From positions 201,983,997 through 202,047,996 of the forward strand of contig OY294068.1 in the NCBI GenBank assembly GCA_958510875.1: a stretch of 64,000 nt of DNA, read 5' to 3'. Positions within the stretch are counted from its first letter, which is position 1. Each line of letters starts with the position of its first letter. This DNA comes from Endomychus coccineus. Lineage: Eukaryota > Arthropoda > Insecta > Coleoptera > Endomychidae. The notes under the pieces are model-generated. The model did no database searches, had not been told where the DNA came from, and saw only the letters and a list, made by a program, of their open reading frames with translations. The position numbers and the translations under genes were made by a program. Below are positions 1 through 11,898 of the stretch, one piece after another.

Positions 1-3000
1 TGGTTTTTCCAGTTCTGTTTTTACGCCGAAAGAATATTTTGGTGCATTGTCGTGTAAAACTTTATCCGACCCTGGTAAACTATATTCATTTGGTGCTAAA
101 ATCAATAGAAATAATATGAGACATTGGGCCAATATATGAGAAGCAAAATGTTGAACAAAAATAACGAACCAGGAGTGTTGAAGGGTTTTTCCCCTTGCCG
201 TTTTACGCCGAAAGAATATCTAGGCGAATTGTCGTGCATGTCTTTGTCAGATTCTGGTATATTATAAACGTTTGGCGCTGTGAACAAAAGATGTACAACA
301 AATGAGTACAGATTCTTGGTTTTGTGAAATTCCTTTTAAATATTAGATGGATTAGTTACAGTGAAATGGCCCACCCAGCAGAAACTGTTAACATCTTTAG
401 TCACCTATGAATGCGTCAAGAAAAAGTTTCCACTTGTATGAGCCATCTTATATAGGTTAGGTGCTGGTAATTAGGTTAAAGAAAATGCTAACCAGGAGTG
501 TTGAATGGTTTTTCCAGTTCTGTTTTTACGCCGAAAGAATATTTTGGTGCATTGTCGTGTAAAACTTTATCGGAACCCGGTAAACTATATACATTTGGTG
601 CTAAAATCAATAGAAATAATATGAGACGTTCGGCCAATGTATGAGTAACAATATGTTGAAGTATTGATTGATGTGTGATATTATATTTTCAAACAAGTTA
701 GTTACATTCTGAACGTTAAGTGTTTAGAAACAAGATTTAAAGATAAAATTGAACAAAAATAACTAACCAGGAGTGTTAAAGGGTTTTTCCCCTTGCCTTT
801 TTATGCCGAAAGAATATCTTGGCGAATGGTCATGCATATCTCTGTCAGATTCAGGTAAATGATAAACATTTGGTGCTGTGAACAAAAGAAGTACAACAAC
901 TGAGTACAGATTCTTGGTTTTGTGGAATTCGTTGTAAATATTAGATGGATTAGTTACAGTGGAATGGCCGCCCAACACCAGCAGAAACTTTCGTTCAGCA
1001 CCTTTAGTTATCATCCATGAAAGCGCCAAGAAAACGTTCTCACTGAATGGGTCATCCTGTAGGTAAGGTGTTGGTGATTAGGTGAAAAAAAAAGCAAAAC
1101 AAAAAAGCTAACCAGGGCGGACCCTGGTAAACTATATTCATTTGGTGCTAGAAGGAATGTAATTTAAAAATTTTAAGCTAAATATTTTATGGCACGTCGT
1201 TAGCGTGCATTTCATTGGAATGAATTATTTATTTATAATTAACAAAAAATTTCGAACATTCATGAATAAATTAAACAAAATCATGAAACTAATTCCTAAT
1301 CCAAGACAGAAAATAAGAGATACGTTGGATTATTATCAATTCATTGTTTCGTATCAATTACTTTTTAAATTTTAAAACCTTTTTTATATCACAAATAAAA
1401 TAATGAATCAATAAATTAAAATTGCACCAGAGTACAATGAAAATAGTACCTAGAATTATAAAACGGGTACTCCATTCTAAAATTTGTAACAGTAACTTTT
1501 TGTTCTAAATCGAATATAGGATCAGAAAATTTCAACAGTTTTGCAAAATATCCAGTGGCGTACAAATTAGAGTTGGAAAAAGGTGGAAGCCTCCCAGTGT
1601 CTACGCCACTGGATTGTTTTTGTAAAAGTTTATCTCACTGAATCATATGTAGGTATCTCAGCATCACCTGTACCAAACTTGAACAAAATTGGGGTTGAAC
1701 TCTGGAGGGATTTATCTCCCTAAGAAGACACTTTAGAGAAAAATGTTTCGTTTTTTTCATTATTTAACGTACTCTACGTGCTCCCAAATTTTGACCACCT
1801 ATTTTGGGAACACCTTGTATAATGGTCCTTATGTTCATAATAATAAAGGCTAATTTGAAAAAGAAAATATTAACAAAAATGAAAGAAAATTAAACTAACC
1901 AGGGGTGTTGAATGGTTTTTCCACATTCGTTTTTACACCGAAAGAATATCGTGGCGAGTTGTCGTGTAAGACTTTGTCCGATCCTGGTAAACTATAAAAG
2001 TTTGGTGCTGAAAATGACAAGAAAATATGTGAAAATCAAAAGAAACGAATCGACGAACGAATGAATGGTACGTTATAATGAATTTCGGATGATGATGATT
2101 TTTGGTGATGCAGAAAAAATTGAACTAAAAACTAACCAGGAGTGTTAAAAGGTTTTTCCACTTTAGTTTTCACGCCGAAAGAATATTTTGGTGCATTGTC
2201 ATGTAAAACTTTATTTGATCCTTGTAAACTATATACATTTGGCGCTAAAAATAATAAAGAAAAATATATCAGAAATTATTACATCTCCGCATAAAAATCA
2301 AACTGTTTCAAATTGATTTATTTAGATGCTTCAAAGTAAATTATTTTGAATATTAGACCCAGGATATTTTGGTTTACAAAGAGCAGGGATGAGGAAATTG
2401 TTTTATCTGTGTAATAGATATTTCAAAGAAACTTTTCAATCGATATGGAGATTATGTTGTTTTTTCTTATACGTTGTCTACACGAGAGAAAACCTGATGT
2501 TCTAAGAACATCGTGTGAGCGAGCGGTGGAAGGTTTGGAGGTTATAGGTTATAAGCATTAGGATCTCACTGGGTAAAGAGTTCCACAATTTCGACTTTCG
2601 AAAAAAAAAATGAAATTGGTAGGAAGAAGTTAGACAGCCTATCTGGAATAGCTCATGGTGAAATAATAGACTAAATTTCTGATGAACTCCAACCACGTGA
2701 ATAACTATAGAAAAGGGGAGGTCGCCCACCTTTCTTGACTTGAAGACTGCTTTAAAATATACAAGTTTGTCTCTAATTATAACCAACAGCTAATTAATCG
2801 GAAAGTTTTAATGGGTATTCACTCATTCCATTCAAGGTTAATTACATCATGATTATGACTACATTGTAACAATCGCTATGGCAAATACAGCATGTGCAAA
2901 ATGAAATAAGTACTAGTTTCGACGTTTGTGAGTTTAGCAATACTATTTGCGATATTCAAAATTTCATGTACTTATTGCATTTTTTGTTGCAAATTAACTC

Positions 3001-5750
3001 CAATAATCATGTCGTCATTCCCACAACTCATTTCATAAGAATTTCAGAATAATGAGCAATTTTTTCCCTTCAAAAGTTTTTGTTGTATGTTAGTTGTACA
3101 ATGAAAAAAAAGAAGTTTCTATTTTTTTTTAACAGTACTGCGAAGTTCTCAGTAAACCAAGCATTATCACTGGGAAAAAATATTGGTTGCCAATCAGTTG
3201 TGCATTAAGAAAGTTAATATTTTTTTTTCGCCTACCCCTACTTTGAAGGTATATTGCTACTCAAGAGTGCAACTTAATATACAGGTCAGTAGCGTTATAC
3301 AGGATGTCTTCAGTTAGACAAGGCTCAATGCAAACTACTTTATTCATCTCGCTGTATTTAGCAAAGCGATGGTTCTTATCGTTTGTTCTTATTCGCAACA
3401 TCCTATATCTACCTAATCAATTAATTTCGAAACAGTTTGTTTTATACGTCAATTTGATCAAAATAAAATACAAAAAATAAAAAGACAAACCCGGTGTATC
3501 TGAAGGTTTTTCAATTCTAGTCCTCCTCCCAAAAGAATATCTGGCACTACTTGTTCTTCGAAATACGTTATATGAGTTAGGAGCTATGTTAAAAATTATT
3601 AATATAATTCTATAACCAGTTTTAATCGATTATGTTTTACTGCGAGATTCGGGAAGAAGTATTTTCGGTTTCTATTTGAAATTAATATTTACAAAGTACT
3701 TTGAAAAGGAATTGTTAGTCAAGAATGTATACCAAGAATATTTCTATCTATAAAATACATCATAAATAAGAAATAATCCCCTTATCCACTAAAAATACTG
3801 TTAAAGTAATGAGGACCTTTGGGCTACCAAGTAGCCATCATCAGAGTATACAGTTTAGTGGATAAGGGTGATTATTCCTTATTTATAGTGTTATAGTGTA
3901 TTCACAGTCTGAACTCTTTTACAGTTTATTATAATATAAAATATTAAAACACAAAAATGATACTCTTTACGAAAAAACTGCCTCCCCAATCTCTTGATAA
4001 TTAGATTAATGATATGATATGATACTTATACACATCTGTAAATAAATAATAAATAATCTCAGTTATTCACTTTATTTCCTGAGATGCCAAATTTTTTTTT
4101 TACAAAAATGATGGGGTGTCTCTAACCCATTATTAATATTGCTGTAGAAAATAGGGAATGGTATTAAAAAATTAAAACGAAAATACTTATTAAACTTTTA
4201 CCTATACTTAACAAATTACTTTTGATGATGTTGCTGTGCAACGAAACATGTTGAGTGAATGTATCAAAGTTTAATATGTGCATTCTCGTTTTTAATCTTC
4301 AAAAACCTTCCCGTCAGTGATTTCATGGATTAGCACGAAGTCAAAACAAATTTGATACAATATTCTAGGAAATGTATTCACCTTTCGGTAATAGGCTCAT
4401 GACGCTTTATTTAAATTTCCATTCGGTTATTCGTGGGTTCAGTCCAATAAGATCTGATAAGCACCAACGGAGCAAAACTGTTTCACAGTTATTTATGTAA
4501 TATAATAGCTTCCTACACACATAATCACGCTTACATGAACCTTCGAATGCAAGTAACTACTTATAAATTATTTACAGATGTAATATACTCGCTAAAATAT
4601 AATCTCGCTCTAAACCAATATTAGTGTAATTATTCCTTATATAACCATATTTCAATCTTTTTGCAATAACTGCCAAAGCACTAACTTTATCGTTATTACC
4701 TCTAACCAATTAGACGTTTAATAAATTATTACTTATACTTATTAACATTTTATTCTTAAATTATATAATTTTTCATGAGGAAAAAAATGATAAAAGGGAA
4801 AGAATATTTAATTATTAAGTTGATATTGAGTACTAAACTCTCGTTCAGAGGTTTAATGTGATATTATTCAATTTTTTATTCTGCCTAATTTGAAGTCATG
4901 CCAATAGATAGATTCGTAAAAATACCTGGAGTATCTAATGGTTTTTCCACGTTAGTTTTCAAACCAAATGAGTATTGGGGCGAAGCGTCATGGGTAACTT
5001 TTTCTGCTTTATCAGGATTATAGTCTCCAGGTGCTGGGAAATTTTCGGCTTTGGGATCTTTCGGTCGGCTATGTAGACTTAAGGCAGGAGGGGTGTCCTT
5101 CCCTATTGCAAAAAAAAGTTCCAAATATAGTTGTGGTCTTGGGAACATTTCAGACATTAAGTAACTTCATAATGTGTATATTTAGGATTAAAATTTTGAG
5201 GGAGATGATATCAGTTTCATCGAACCTTTAGCACTCAATCCTGTCACGTTATATTGTCCAGGACCCGGTCCAACACTTTCCATTCTTCCATTATGTCGAG
5301 CGCCGAAGCTAAAAGCTGGTGCCCGGCCACTTTTAGATTCAGATGTTTTTTTACCTGTAAAACAAATATGAGCATGAATTCACATGAACACAAGGACACC
5401 TTTTCTTAGATAGACAACTTATTTTGGTTTGTTATATGGTGCTTTTCATACACATTGGAACAGAAGGTTTGATATGTTTTTATTCTGAGTATTTTATTGT
5501 TTATATTAATGAGTATGAACATGATAAATTGAAAAATTTCACATTTTAATCATTACATTCTGCTCTGTGACAAGCATCTTTGATGAATATTTCAACGAAA
5601 TATCTCAACTCCTTCCCACGCATGATTACATGATTACTTACCAATATATGAAGGCAATGACACGCATGCTGGTCCTGGACTATTATATTCAGCAGCTATT
5701 GGTCCGCGCCTTTTTGTCGGTGTCCATGTTCTTTGTGTAAAACCCCCCAT
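1..5750 (-). CDS. SHIPPO-repeat (ODF3/CIMAP-like) axonemal protein, 5' part
   Basis: Partial gene; its 3' end lies beyond the left edge. Coding exons in transcript order: 5642-5750, 5226-5354, 4926-5102, 3491-3583, 2137-2244, 1900-2007, 768-875, 493-600, 170-277 and 1-95 (cut). The ATG at 5750 gives MGGFTQRTW. Exon 2 has the SHIPPO signature PGPGQYNV and exon 3 has PAPGDYNP. From exon 5 on, each 108-bp exon encodes one 36-residue unit of the form APNVYSLPGSD..H-D-N-x-P-x-YSFGVK..EKPFNTPG. All internal exons are multiples of three in phase 1-1, so copies can be added without breaking the frame. Proteins of this family bind the microtubule lumen or outer dense fibres of sperm and cilia; that role is inferred from the family. 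Two donors (after 5226 and 170) read GTTCG rather than GTAAG or GTTAG, so those borders are less certain. Confidence 0.82.
1113..1147 (-). pseudogene. Truncated SHIPPO exon
   Basis: A remnant of one of the 108-bp repeat exons. It keeps the acceptor (ttctag), the opening APNEYSLPG and the donor (GTTAGC), but 73 bp are missing from the middle, leaving 35 bp. Because 35 is not a multiple of three, using it would shift the frame of the transcript, so it is probably skipped. Confidence 0.65.
2502..2760 (-). mobile_element. Jockey-like LINE, 3' tail of the reverse-transcriptase ORF
   Basis: Minus-strand translation contains RKVGDLPFSIVIHVVGVHQK and then LWNSLPSEIL with NLQTFHRSL. This is the usual C-terminal end of insect non-LTR retrotransposon ORF2 (W-N-x-L-P followed by NLQ-F). 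Only the last ~85 residues remain. It lies in the intron between exons 4 and 5 of the SHIPPO gene. Related tails occur at 13540-14250 and 21850-22040. Confidence 0.7.
3755..3900. repeat. Foldback element with decayed hammerhead-like core
   Basis: Inverted arms (taagaaataatccccttatc at the left, matched near 3860-3890) enclose a minus-strand core at 3811-3846. The core has CUGAUGA, a spare U, a 6-bp hairpin GGCUAC-UUG-GUAGCC, then CAAAGGUCCU. The hammerhead GAAA has become CAAA, so this copy is probably inactive. Confidence 0.55.
4216..4258 (+). ncRNA. Hammerhead ribozyme-like motif (type I, near-canonical)
   Basis: Read as RNA: stem I 5' strand UUACUU (4216-4221), UUGAUGA (canonical CUGAUGA with C3 changed to U), a bulged U, stem II GUUGC-UGU-GCAAC (4230-4242), GAA, mini stem III ACAUGU, cleavage-position U, then GAGUGA (4253-4258). 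GAGUGA pairs over all six positions with UUACUU. The flanks are inverted repeats (around 4170-4200 and 4262-4300), so it sits in a small foldback repeat inside an intron. The C3 change may disable cleavage. The layout resembles the type I hammerheads known from Penelope-like elements and animal retrozymes. Confidence 0.5.
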
Positions 5751-7818
5751 TTTAGATTCTGTAATCAGTATAATAAACAAAACACGATTATTTATTTTTC
5801 TATCATGAAATTTCGTCCTCATAATCGCGGAAACCTCCAAGAGAATCCTAGGATAAGTATCACTATAAATCGTGCAGTGAATACTTTCCTTTACGAATAA
5901 AAAATATGTTCGTGCAGTATGCAGTCAACATTCCTTGAATAAAACACGTTTTCCTAATTTGGTGCAAATGGATTTTATTGAGTCATCGATATTTTTATAC
6001 CTGACATACATTTAACGCACACATATTGGCAAAGTTACACATAGCCTTTAAAGTGTATACTTAATTATTGCTGTATAATTTCGTCTTTAAAATTACAAAA
6101 CAAACTGCAAGACAATTACTAATTCTCAAAATATGCTTTTCTTTAAATTTGAATTTTCTTTTAACATCGACACGTATTATATGTTATTTTAGTTTACCAG
6201 AGAAGCTATTAAATTTGTGTGAACAACGAGTCATATCTGTATTCAATTCAATGTCACTATTCAAATAAGCAGGTACCTACTCAAAAGTCTATTGACCATG
6301 ATCGACGACAAAAAGAATTGTAGCATTGATGTTCATAAAAATCAATGTAACGTGTTCGCAGAGGTGAAATTTGATTATATAATCGCATGTGAGTTCACCT
6401 GAAGTGATGAGGTAAATTTTAACCAATGTTCGATGAAAGGTGAACAACTCGATGTATCATTGACAGAAATAACTTTATATGGTATAAAATATATCATAAT
6501 GTTTAGTACTTCAGACTAATAAATAATATCTGTTAAATTTAAACACGTTATGTAGATATAGCATCAATGAAATCATTTCATATTGGATTTTGTTTACATG
6601 ATTATGCTTTTAGATATCAATGTACGAGGTTCATTCATAATATAAAAGCACTGTTCTGAAAATAATACAGTTCAGATCCTAAAGTAATGGTCAATAAATA
6701 GACGGTCTTAACATAGTAGAATCCTAGTGGCTATAAGAAACATCTAAACTATATTGGTAGTGAAATAGAAGCCTATCATCATTGTCAGCCTGCATAAGAT
6801 AACTATATCTGACAGGTGAACTGTAGAAGGCGCTAGAACAGAAAGAAATAGCTCTATGTGCTTTTCTCGAGGGAACTTTTGACAAAGCGTACTATGAAGG
6901 CTTCCTTCGTGAGGGGGATTGTAGACCAGATGGTTCGGGGAAATGCTACAAACTAGAAGAGTGAAAGGTGGGGATAACAATATTTGTAAAAGATGTATCT
7001 TAATTGTAACAATTATTATTATATAACTGAAAGCACATATGATAGGTCACATTGAATAATATGGAATTGTAACGCCTAAGTAGCTAGAATTTCTCTGGTT
7101 ACTTCTGCATTACTTTTTAATAAATTGTATTGTTCATATTTACTCACACGACATTTATGTAACAACGTATAATGATGTAATTTTTAAATCATAGTTTTGT
7201 TTATATATCTGAGTATAGGCCCAACAAGGGGATGCCCGCAAGGTAGGTACTATCACCCCTACTCTCCCATGTAGGATCATCAACCCTTACCCTTGGCAAT
7301 GTGTTAACAACCAGTACTAGTTAAACAATTTTTTTTGGAACTTTCACATGAGATAGATAGATAGATACATAGATTTATTCGTAGAAGTAATGTATTTACA
7401 CGTCAGATACAATATAAAATGTAATGAAAATAGGTGGTATTCCTTTGGTTGACATGACATGTGTCGCCACATTATATTTCGACATTTTTCTAGTGTAATA
7501 AAATGAATTTGCAATAAGTAAATAGCAGTATTATCTTGAAAAAACTGATTCAACCCATGCATTTTTACATCCCTCACTGAACGTAGTATATATAGTGTAA
7601 GGGAAGTATTACAATCGGCCCAAACAAAACATTTTGAGCATGTTTGAATCGATCTAGACTATTTTTGACATGATGTCTAAGTGTGTGTATGTGCTCTTTC
7701 GTATGCGTACGTAGTCGTGTATCCCACTCTATATAGCAAAAAACCTTTTTCAGGCAAGCTGGATTGAGATGCGGTTTTCGGCATACGATTATGGAAGACA
7801 AGTAGAAAAAATGTTATA
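5751..7818. other. Intergenic, no gene recognised
   Basis: AT-rich sequence upstream of the SHIPPO gene. The open frames here are short and resemble no family. A short GATA-type simple repeat lies near 7350-7375. No tRNA or conserved exon was seen. Confidence 0.5.
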
Positions 7819-7889
7819 GGTTAGTTTTACCCTACTGATGACTCGTCGTTGCGATGGTAATCCTGCTCAGTACGAGAGGAACCGCAGGT
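7819..7889 (+). rRNA. Fragment of 28S rRNA (sarcin-ricin loop region)
   Basis: About 70 bp match the highly conserved 3' part of large-subunit rRNA: the stretch ending in the sarcin-ricin loop core AGTACGAGAGGAACCGCAGG, preceded by TTTTACCCTACTGATGA. Homology stops abruptly after GCAGGT, where functional 28S would continue with TCAGACATTTGG. It is therefore a dispersed fragment, not an rDNA unit. Downstream, 7926-7933 reads GGTTCGAG, which recalls a polymerase III B box. A SINE with a 28S-derived head is possible but unproven. Confidence 0.8.
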
Positions 7890-8032
7890 CGACTGTTATA
7901 GGTTTTGGGCACGGAAGCCCAGGTTCGAGTGGCATTGCCGACATCCACCTTCATTTTTCCAAATGGAATTATGGTATTTCATTGAACCGTAAGCACAATC
8001 ATGTTTTTCTGGTTATAAATGTATATCACACG

Positions 8033-10230
8033 TATACAAGGTGTTCCATCTCAGACGAGCCACCCCGTATATTTCTTATCCCATAGCGAGTGGAAAAATC
8101 TCCCGAAACACGTCGAATGATTTTGTTTGGGGGACATCTTTTGACGTATATTTGAGGCTTGAACGAGCAACCCCCTAATAGGGGGCGCTCCAACCCCTCA
8201 AAATTGAATAGAGGAGAGGGATTGAGTGATACGTCATTTGAAAGGTCTTGGAAGCCTCTTTACAACGGTGTATGAAAAACGTAAATTTGATGAACCGTTT
8301 TTGCCAAAAATTATTTTTGTTGCTCGAATGCGCCACCTTGAATATTTTGGTTATTTGTACAAAGTACAAGCTTATTTTTATTAAGCCTTTTTTACAAACT
8401 TAAACAATCTTCAAAAAATCACATTCGTAAAAAAATTGAATTGTGTTGTCATGCTTACAATGAAAAAGATTAAATCTGCGTGTTTAAATCAAATGTTCAA
8501 ATTGTCCTCCTTTAACTTCCATACAATAATACATTCTCTCAAACTAATAAATAAAAAAACAGCAAAACATTTCCTTATGTTGCCTTCATTTTTTGTTCTT
8601 AGAAAGTGTTTATCTGGTTTTAACGTTTCTTCGATCATTTCATGATTTTAATCAATCTGTTGAGTTACTACTTTTCTGATTTGTTTAAAATTTCAAAAAA
8701 TATGTTGTACATATTGCAAGAACGTGTTGAGCTGGTTAGCCTCTATTACCAAAATCAAAATTATGCCCGAGCGGCTGCAAGGATATTTAACGAAAACCAT
8801 CCTGAACGTAGCGTTCGCCATAAGTACGTAATGGAATTGATTTCAAAATTTGTGGAGACGGGTTCAGTAATGGATAAAAAAGGGCACCCATTGGAATTGT
8901 TAATGATGAAGGAGCAGCTGTGGCGGTATTGGGACATGTCCAACTTATGCCAAACACGCAATCTGTACGACAACTTTCTGCAGCTTCCAGTATTAGCCAA
9001 TCTAACGTTTTCAGAATTTTACATAAACACAAGCTCCATCCGTACAAAATTAAATTAATTCAGGAATTAAATGATGATGATTGGGATCGGAGGCAAGAGT
9101 TTTGCGAAATTATGGTCGAGCGTATCAACAATAACCCAAATTTCTTGTACAAACGTTTGCTTTTCTGACGAATGCACTTTTTTACTTAATAGAGAGGTTA
9201 ACCGGCATAACTGTAGAATTTGGAGCGATACAAATCCTTATGTATTTCGGGAAGCTCACACTCAATATCGGGAAAAGCTAAACGTTTGGGTAGGAATTTT
9301 GGGAGATCACCTAATTGGACCTCTGTTTATTCCTGGTAATTTAAATGGCGAAATTTATCTTGGAATGTTGGAAAATGCGATTGATCCGTTAATAACTGAA
9401 CAATTAGAAAACGATCCTCTACTACTTGAACATCAATTGCATTTCCAACAAGACGGAGCTCCTCCTCACTACGCTGCACCAGTTCTCCAATACCTCAATT
9501 TGCAATACCCCGGTCGTTTGATTGGAAGAAGAGGTCCTATGGAGTGGCCTGCCCGATCTCCTCACCTGAACCCTCTGGACTTCTTCTTGTGGGGACATCT
9601 CAAGTCCAAGATTTTTGTGACTCAGCCTGAAAATTTGGACGAACTACGCCAACGAATTGTAAATGAGTGTCGTCAAATAACTCCAATTATGCTGAACCAT
9701 GTTAGAGATGGTTTTCAGTCAAGATTGTATTATTGAATGGAACTCAATGGAGGACAATTTGAACATTTGATGTAAACGCGCAGATTTAATTTTTTTCATT
9801 GTAAGCATGACAACACAATTCAATTTTTTTACGAATGTGATTTTTTGAAGATTGTTTAAGTTTGTAAAAAAGGCTTAATAAAAATGAGCTTGTACATTGT
9901 ACAAATAACCAAAATATTCAAGGTGGCGCATTCGAGCAACAAAATTAATTTTTGGCGAAAACTGTTCATCAAATTTACGTTTTTCATACACCGTTGTAAA
10001 GAGGCTTACAAGACCTATCAAATGACGTATCACTCAACCCCTCTCCCCTATTCAATTTTGAGGGGTTGAAGCGCCCCCTATTAGGGGGTTGCTCGTTCAA
10101 GCCTCAAATATACGTCGAAAGATGTCCCCCAAACAAAATCATTCGATAAGTTTCGGGAGATTTTTCCACTCACTATGGGATAAGAAATATACGGGGTGGC
10201 TCGTCTGAGATGGTACGAACACCTTGTATA
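8033..10230 (+). mobile_element. Mariner-like (DD41D) transposon with very long terminal inverted repeats
   Basis: A complete but disabled element. TA target-site copies lie at 8033-8034 and 10229-10230. The termini are TACAAGGTGTTC and its complement, and the inverted repeats run ~490 bp (about 8035-8525 against 9735-10228) with only scattered mismatches. Such long arms are unusual for mariner, whose repeats are usually a few tens of bp. The two arms are nearly identical, which suggests a fairly recent insertion. The transposase sits between them. Confidence 0.85.
8702..9736 (+). pseudogene. DD41D mariner-family transposase, frameshifted
   Basis: N-terminal helix-turn-helix region (DUF4817-like: YARAAARIFNENHPERS then ETGSV) at 8702-8890. 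A frame change follows near 8900 into HTH text with LSAASSISQSNVFRILHKHK. A second change near 9150 joins to the catalytic domain. Catalytic landmarks are FSDECTF (first D), HFQQDGAPPHY (second D) and ARSPHLNPLDFFLWGHLK (third D). There are 41 residues between the second and third D, which fits the DD41D (rosa-like) group rather than DD34D mariner. The two frameshifts make it non-functional as read. It would have catalysed cut-and-paste transposition at TA sites. Confidence 0.85.
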
Positions 10231-11411
10231 TTGTTAACCTGCAGAAATGTCCAAAATTCTCATTTTAAGAATCAAGTGACGTCTTCGATTTGACTTCAAG
10301 ATCTATTCTGTGTCTTTATTATGTATATTTTGATAGTCCATCTGACAGATTATATTATAAATAAAATTATTAAAATAAAAATTAAAAAAAATATCTTTTA
10401 AGGAAATTAGACAGTAAATTGTTTTATTTCATTTTATTAAAATGTACATCCATAAAATAAATAATTCATCACTATCTCGGAATATATTTCTTAAACAATA
10501 TTAGGTGTTCCGCTATATAAATCAGTATATAATTTATGTTTTGTTACTGTTTAATGAAATTACCACGTTTATAATATAATCATCCATTTCGTGCTTGTGG
10601 GAGTGATTTAAATACAAATTTTGGCGATTTACAATTTTGAAGGTGTGCCAGGCACTGCTACGTTCTGTTAAATTTATCCAATAATCCTACGCGAAATAAC
10701 TTTACAGTACCGAATACTGGAGTCTCCATAGACTTGACACTGAGATCAATACATTTTTAGCTAATATATTATTCATTTGGTTGTATGTAAATGAAATCCA
10801 ACACTATTCAAGCAATAAATAAACTGATAACCGTGGAAACAAATAGCAAATCTCCTTGAAACGTTTAACAAAAATTATTTCCAATCAACATTTATGTTCT
10901 GAAATCAAAGAAACTACTTAATGAAGACATAAAATATACTTTTGATCAGTTATTTGTCTTAGTTAAATTGTAATAGTTGTTGCGATTGAGAAATTTGAAT
11001 TATTGGAATGATGTTATAGAAAGAAGTGAAAACGTTTTTAAAAACCAATTTACATTCAAATTAAAATTCATGAATAAAGAAACTTCAAAACTGCTAAGCT
11101 CGTCACAATTTATTCTTCGATTTTATGTTGTGTGACTTTGATTATACATTGAAAGCTATTTTCCGTCCTTTTAACGTAGATTACTATTACGAAAAAGAAT
11201 TTTGGATTGTTCGACATTCCCTAGTTCTACATAATACTTCTAAAATCTCTGCGGTCTCTTAAACTATACTTTTATAATGAGTTGCAGTACAAATTATTTC
11301 AATTAGGTAATTAGCAGGAATATATTCACCGACTGACTAACGAACATGGAATTCTTCATTGTCTGTATTAAGATACCGGCCTTCCATTCTCGTAGACTAC
11401 GGAACAATAAA
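10231..11411. other. Intergenic, nothing recognised
   Basis: AT-rich DNA between the DD41D element and the large palindrome. No conserved protein, RNA gene or obvious terminal repeats were seen. Confidence 0.4.
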
Positions 11412-11521
11412 TCAATATTCACTATACCCCAAGATGGAGATATAGAAATAGCAACTGCAACTAGTATGTACTGATTATTTTTCTTATCTAGTGTACTATC
11501 CATAGATTGAACCCAAGTTTG

Positions 11522-11608
<87 letters not shown>

Positions 11609-11699
11609 TCTTCTTAGGTTCTCGCGGACGTAATGTGTAGAACTGGATTCTCGGGTATTGATCCGCGTTGTGTGGTTTCGGTCCTCAAAAGGACCAATT

Positions 11700-11741
11700 T
11701 CACGACGTTTCGGCAAAGTCGCATTTGCCATCTTCAGGTGA
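11700..11741 (-). ncRNA. Hammerhead-like motif, left palindrome arm
   Basis: Mirror copy of the motif at 11760-11801: UCAC, CUGAAGA, bulged U, stem II GGCAAA/UUUGCC, GAAACGUC, GUGA. Confidence 0.45.
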
Positions 11742-11759
11742 TTCGACTCTACGGTCGAA

Positions 11760-11801
11760 TCACCTGAAGATGGCAAATGCGACTTTGCCGAAACGTCGTG
11801 A
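11760..11801 (+). ncRNA. Hammerhead-like motif, right palindrome arm
   Basis: UCAC (11760-11763), CUGAAGA (11764-11770, fits consensus CUGANGA), bulged U, stem II GGCAAA/UUUGCC (6 bp), GAA, then ACGUC with the classic GUC cleavage triplet, then GUGA (11798-11801), which pairs with UCAC as stem I. Stem III would be a single A-U pair, as extreme as in the small Penelope-associated variants. Activity is untested. Confidence 0.5.
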
Positions 11802-11861
11802 AATTGGTCCTTTTGAGGACCGAAACCACACAACGCGGATCAATACCCGAGAATCCAGTTC

Positions 11862-11898
<37 letters not shown>

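Noticed and set aside
7574..8086. Short frames around the 28S fragment
   Set aside because: One translates rRNA sequence; the others have no homology or splice context.
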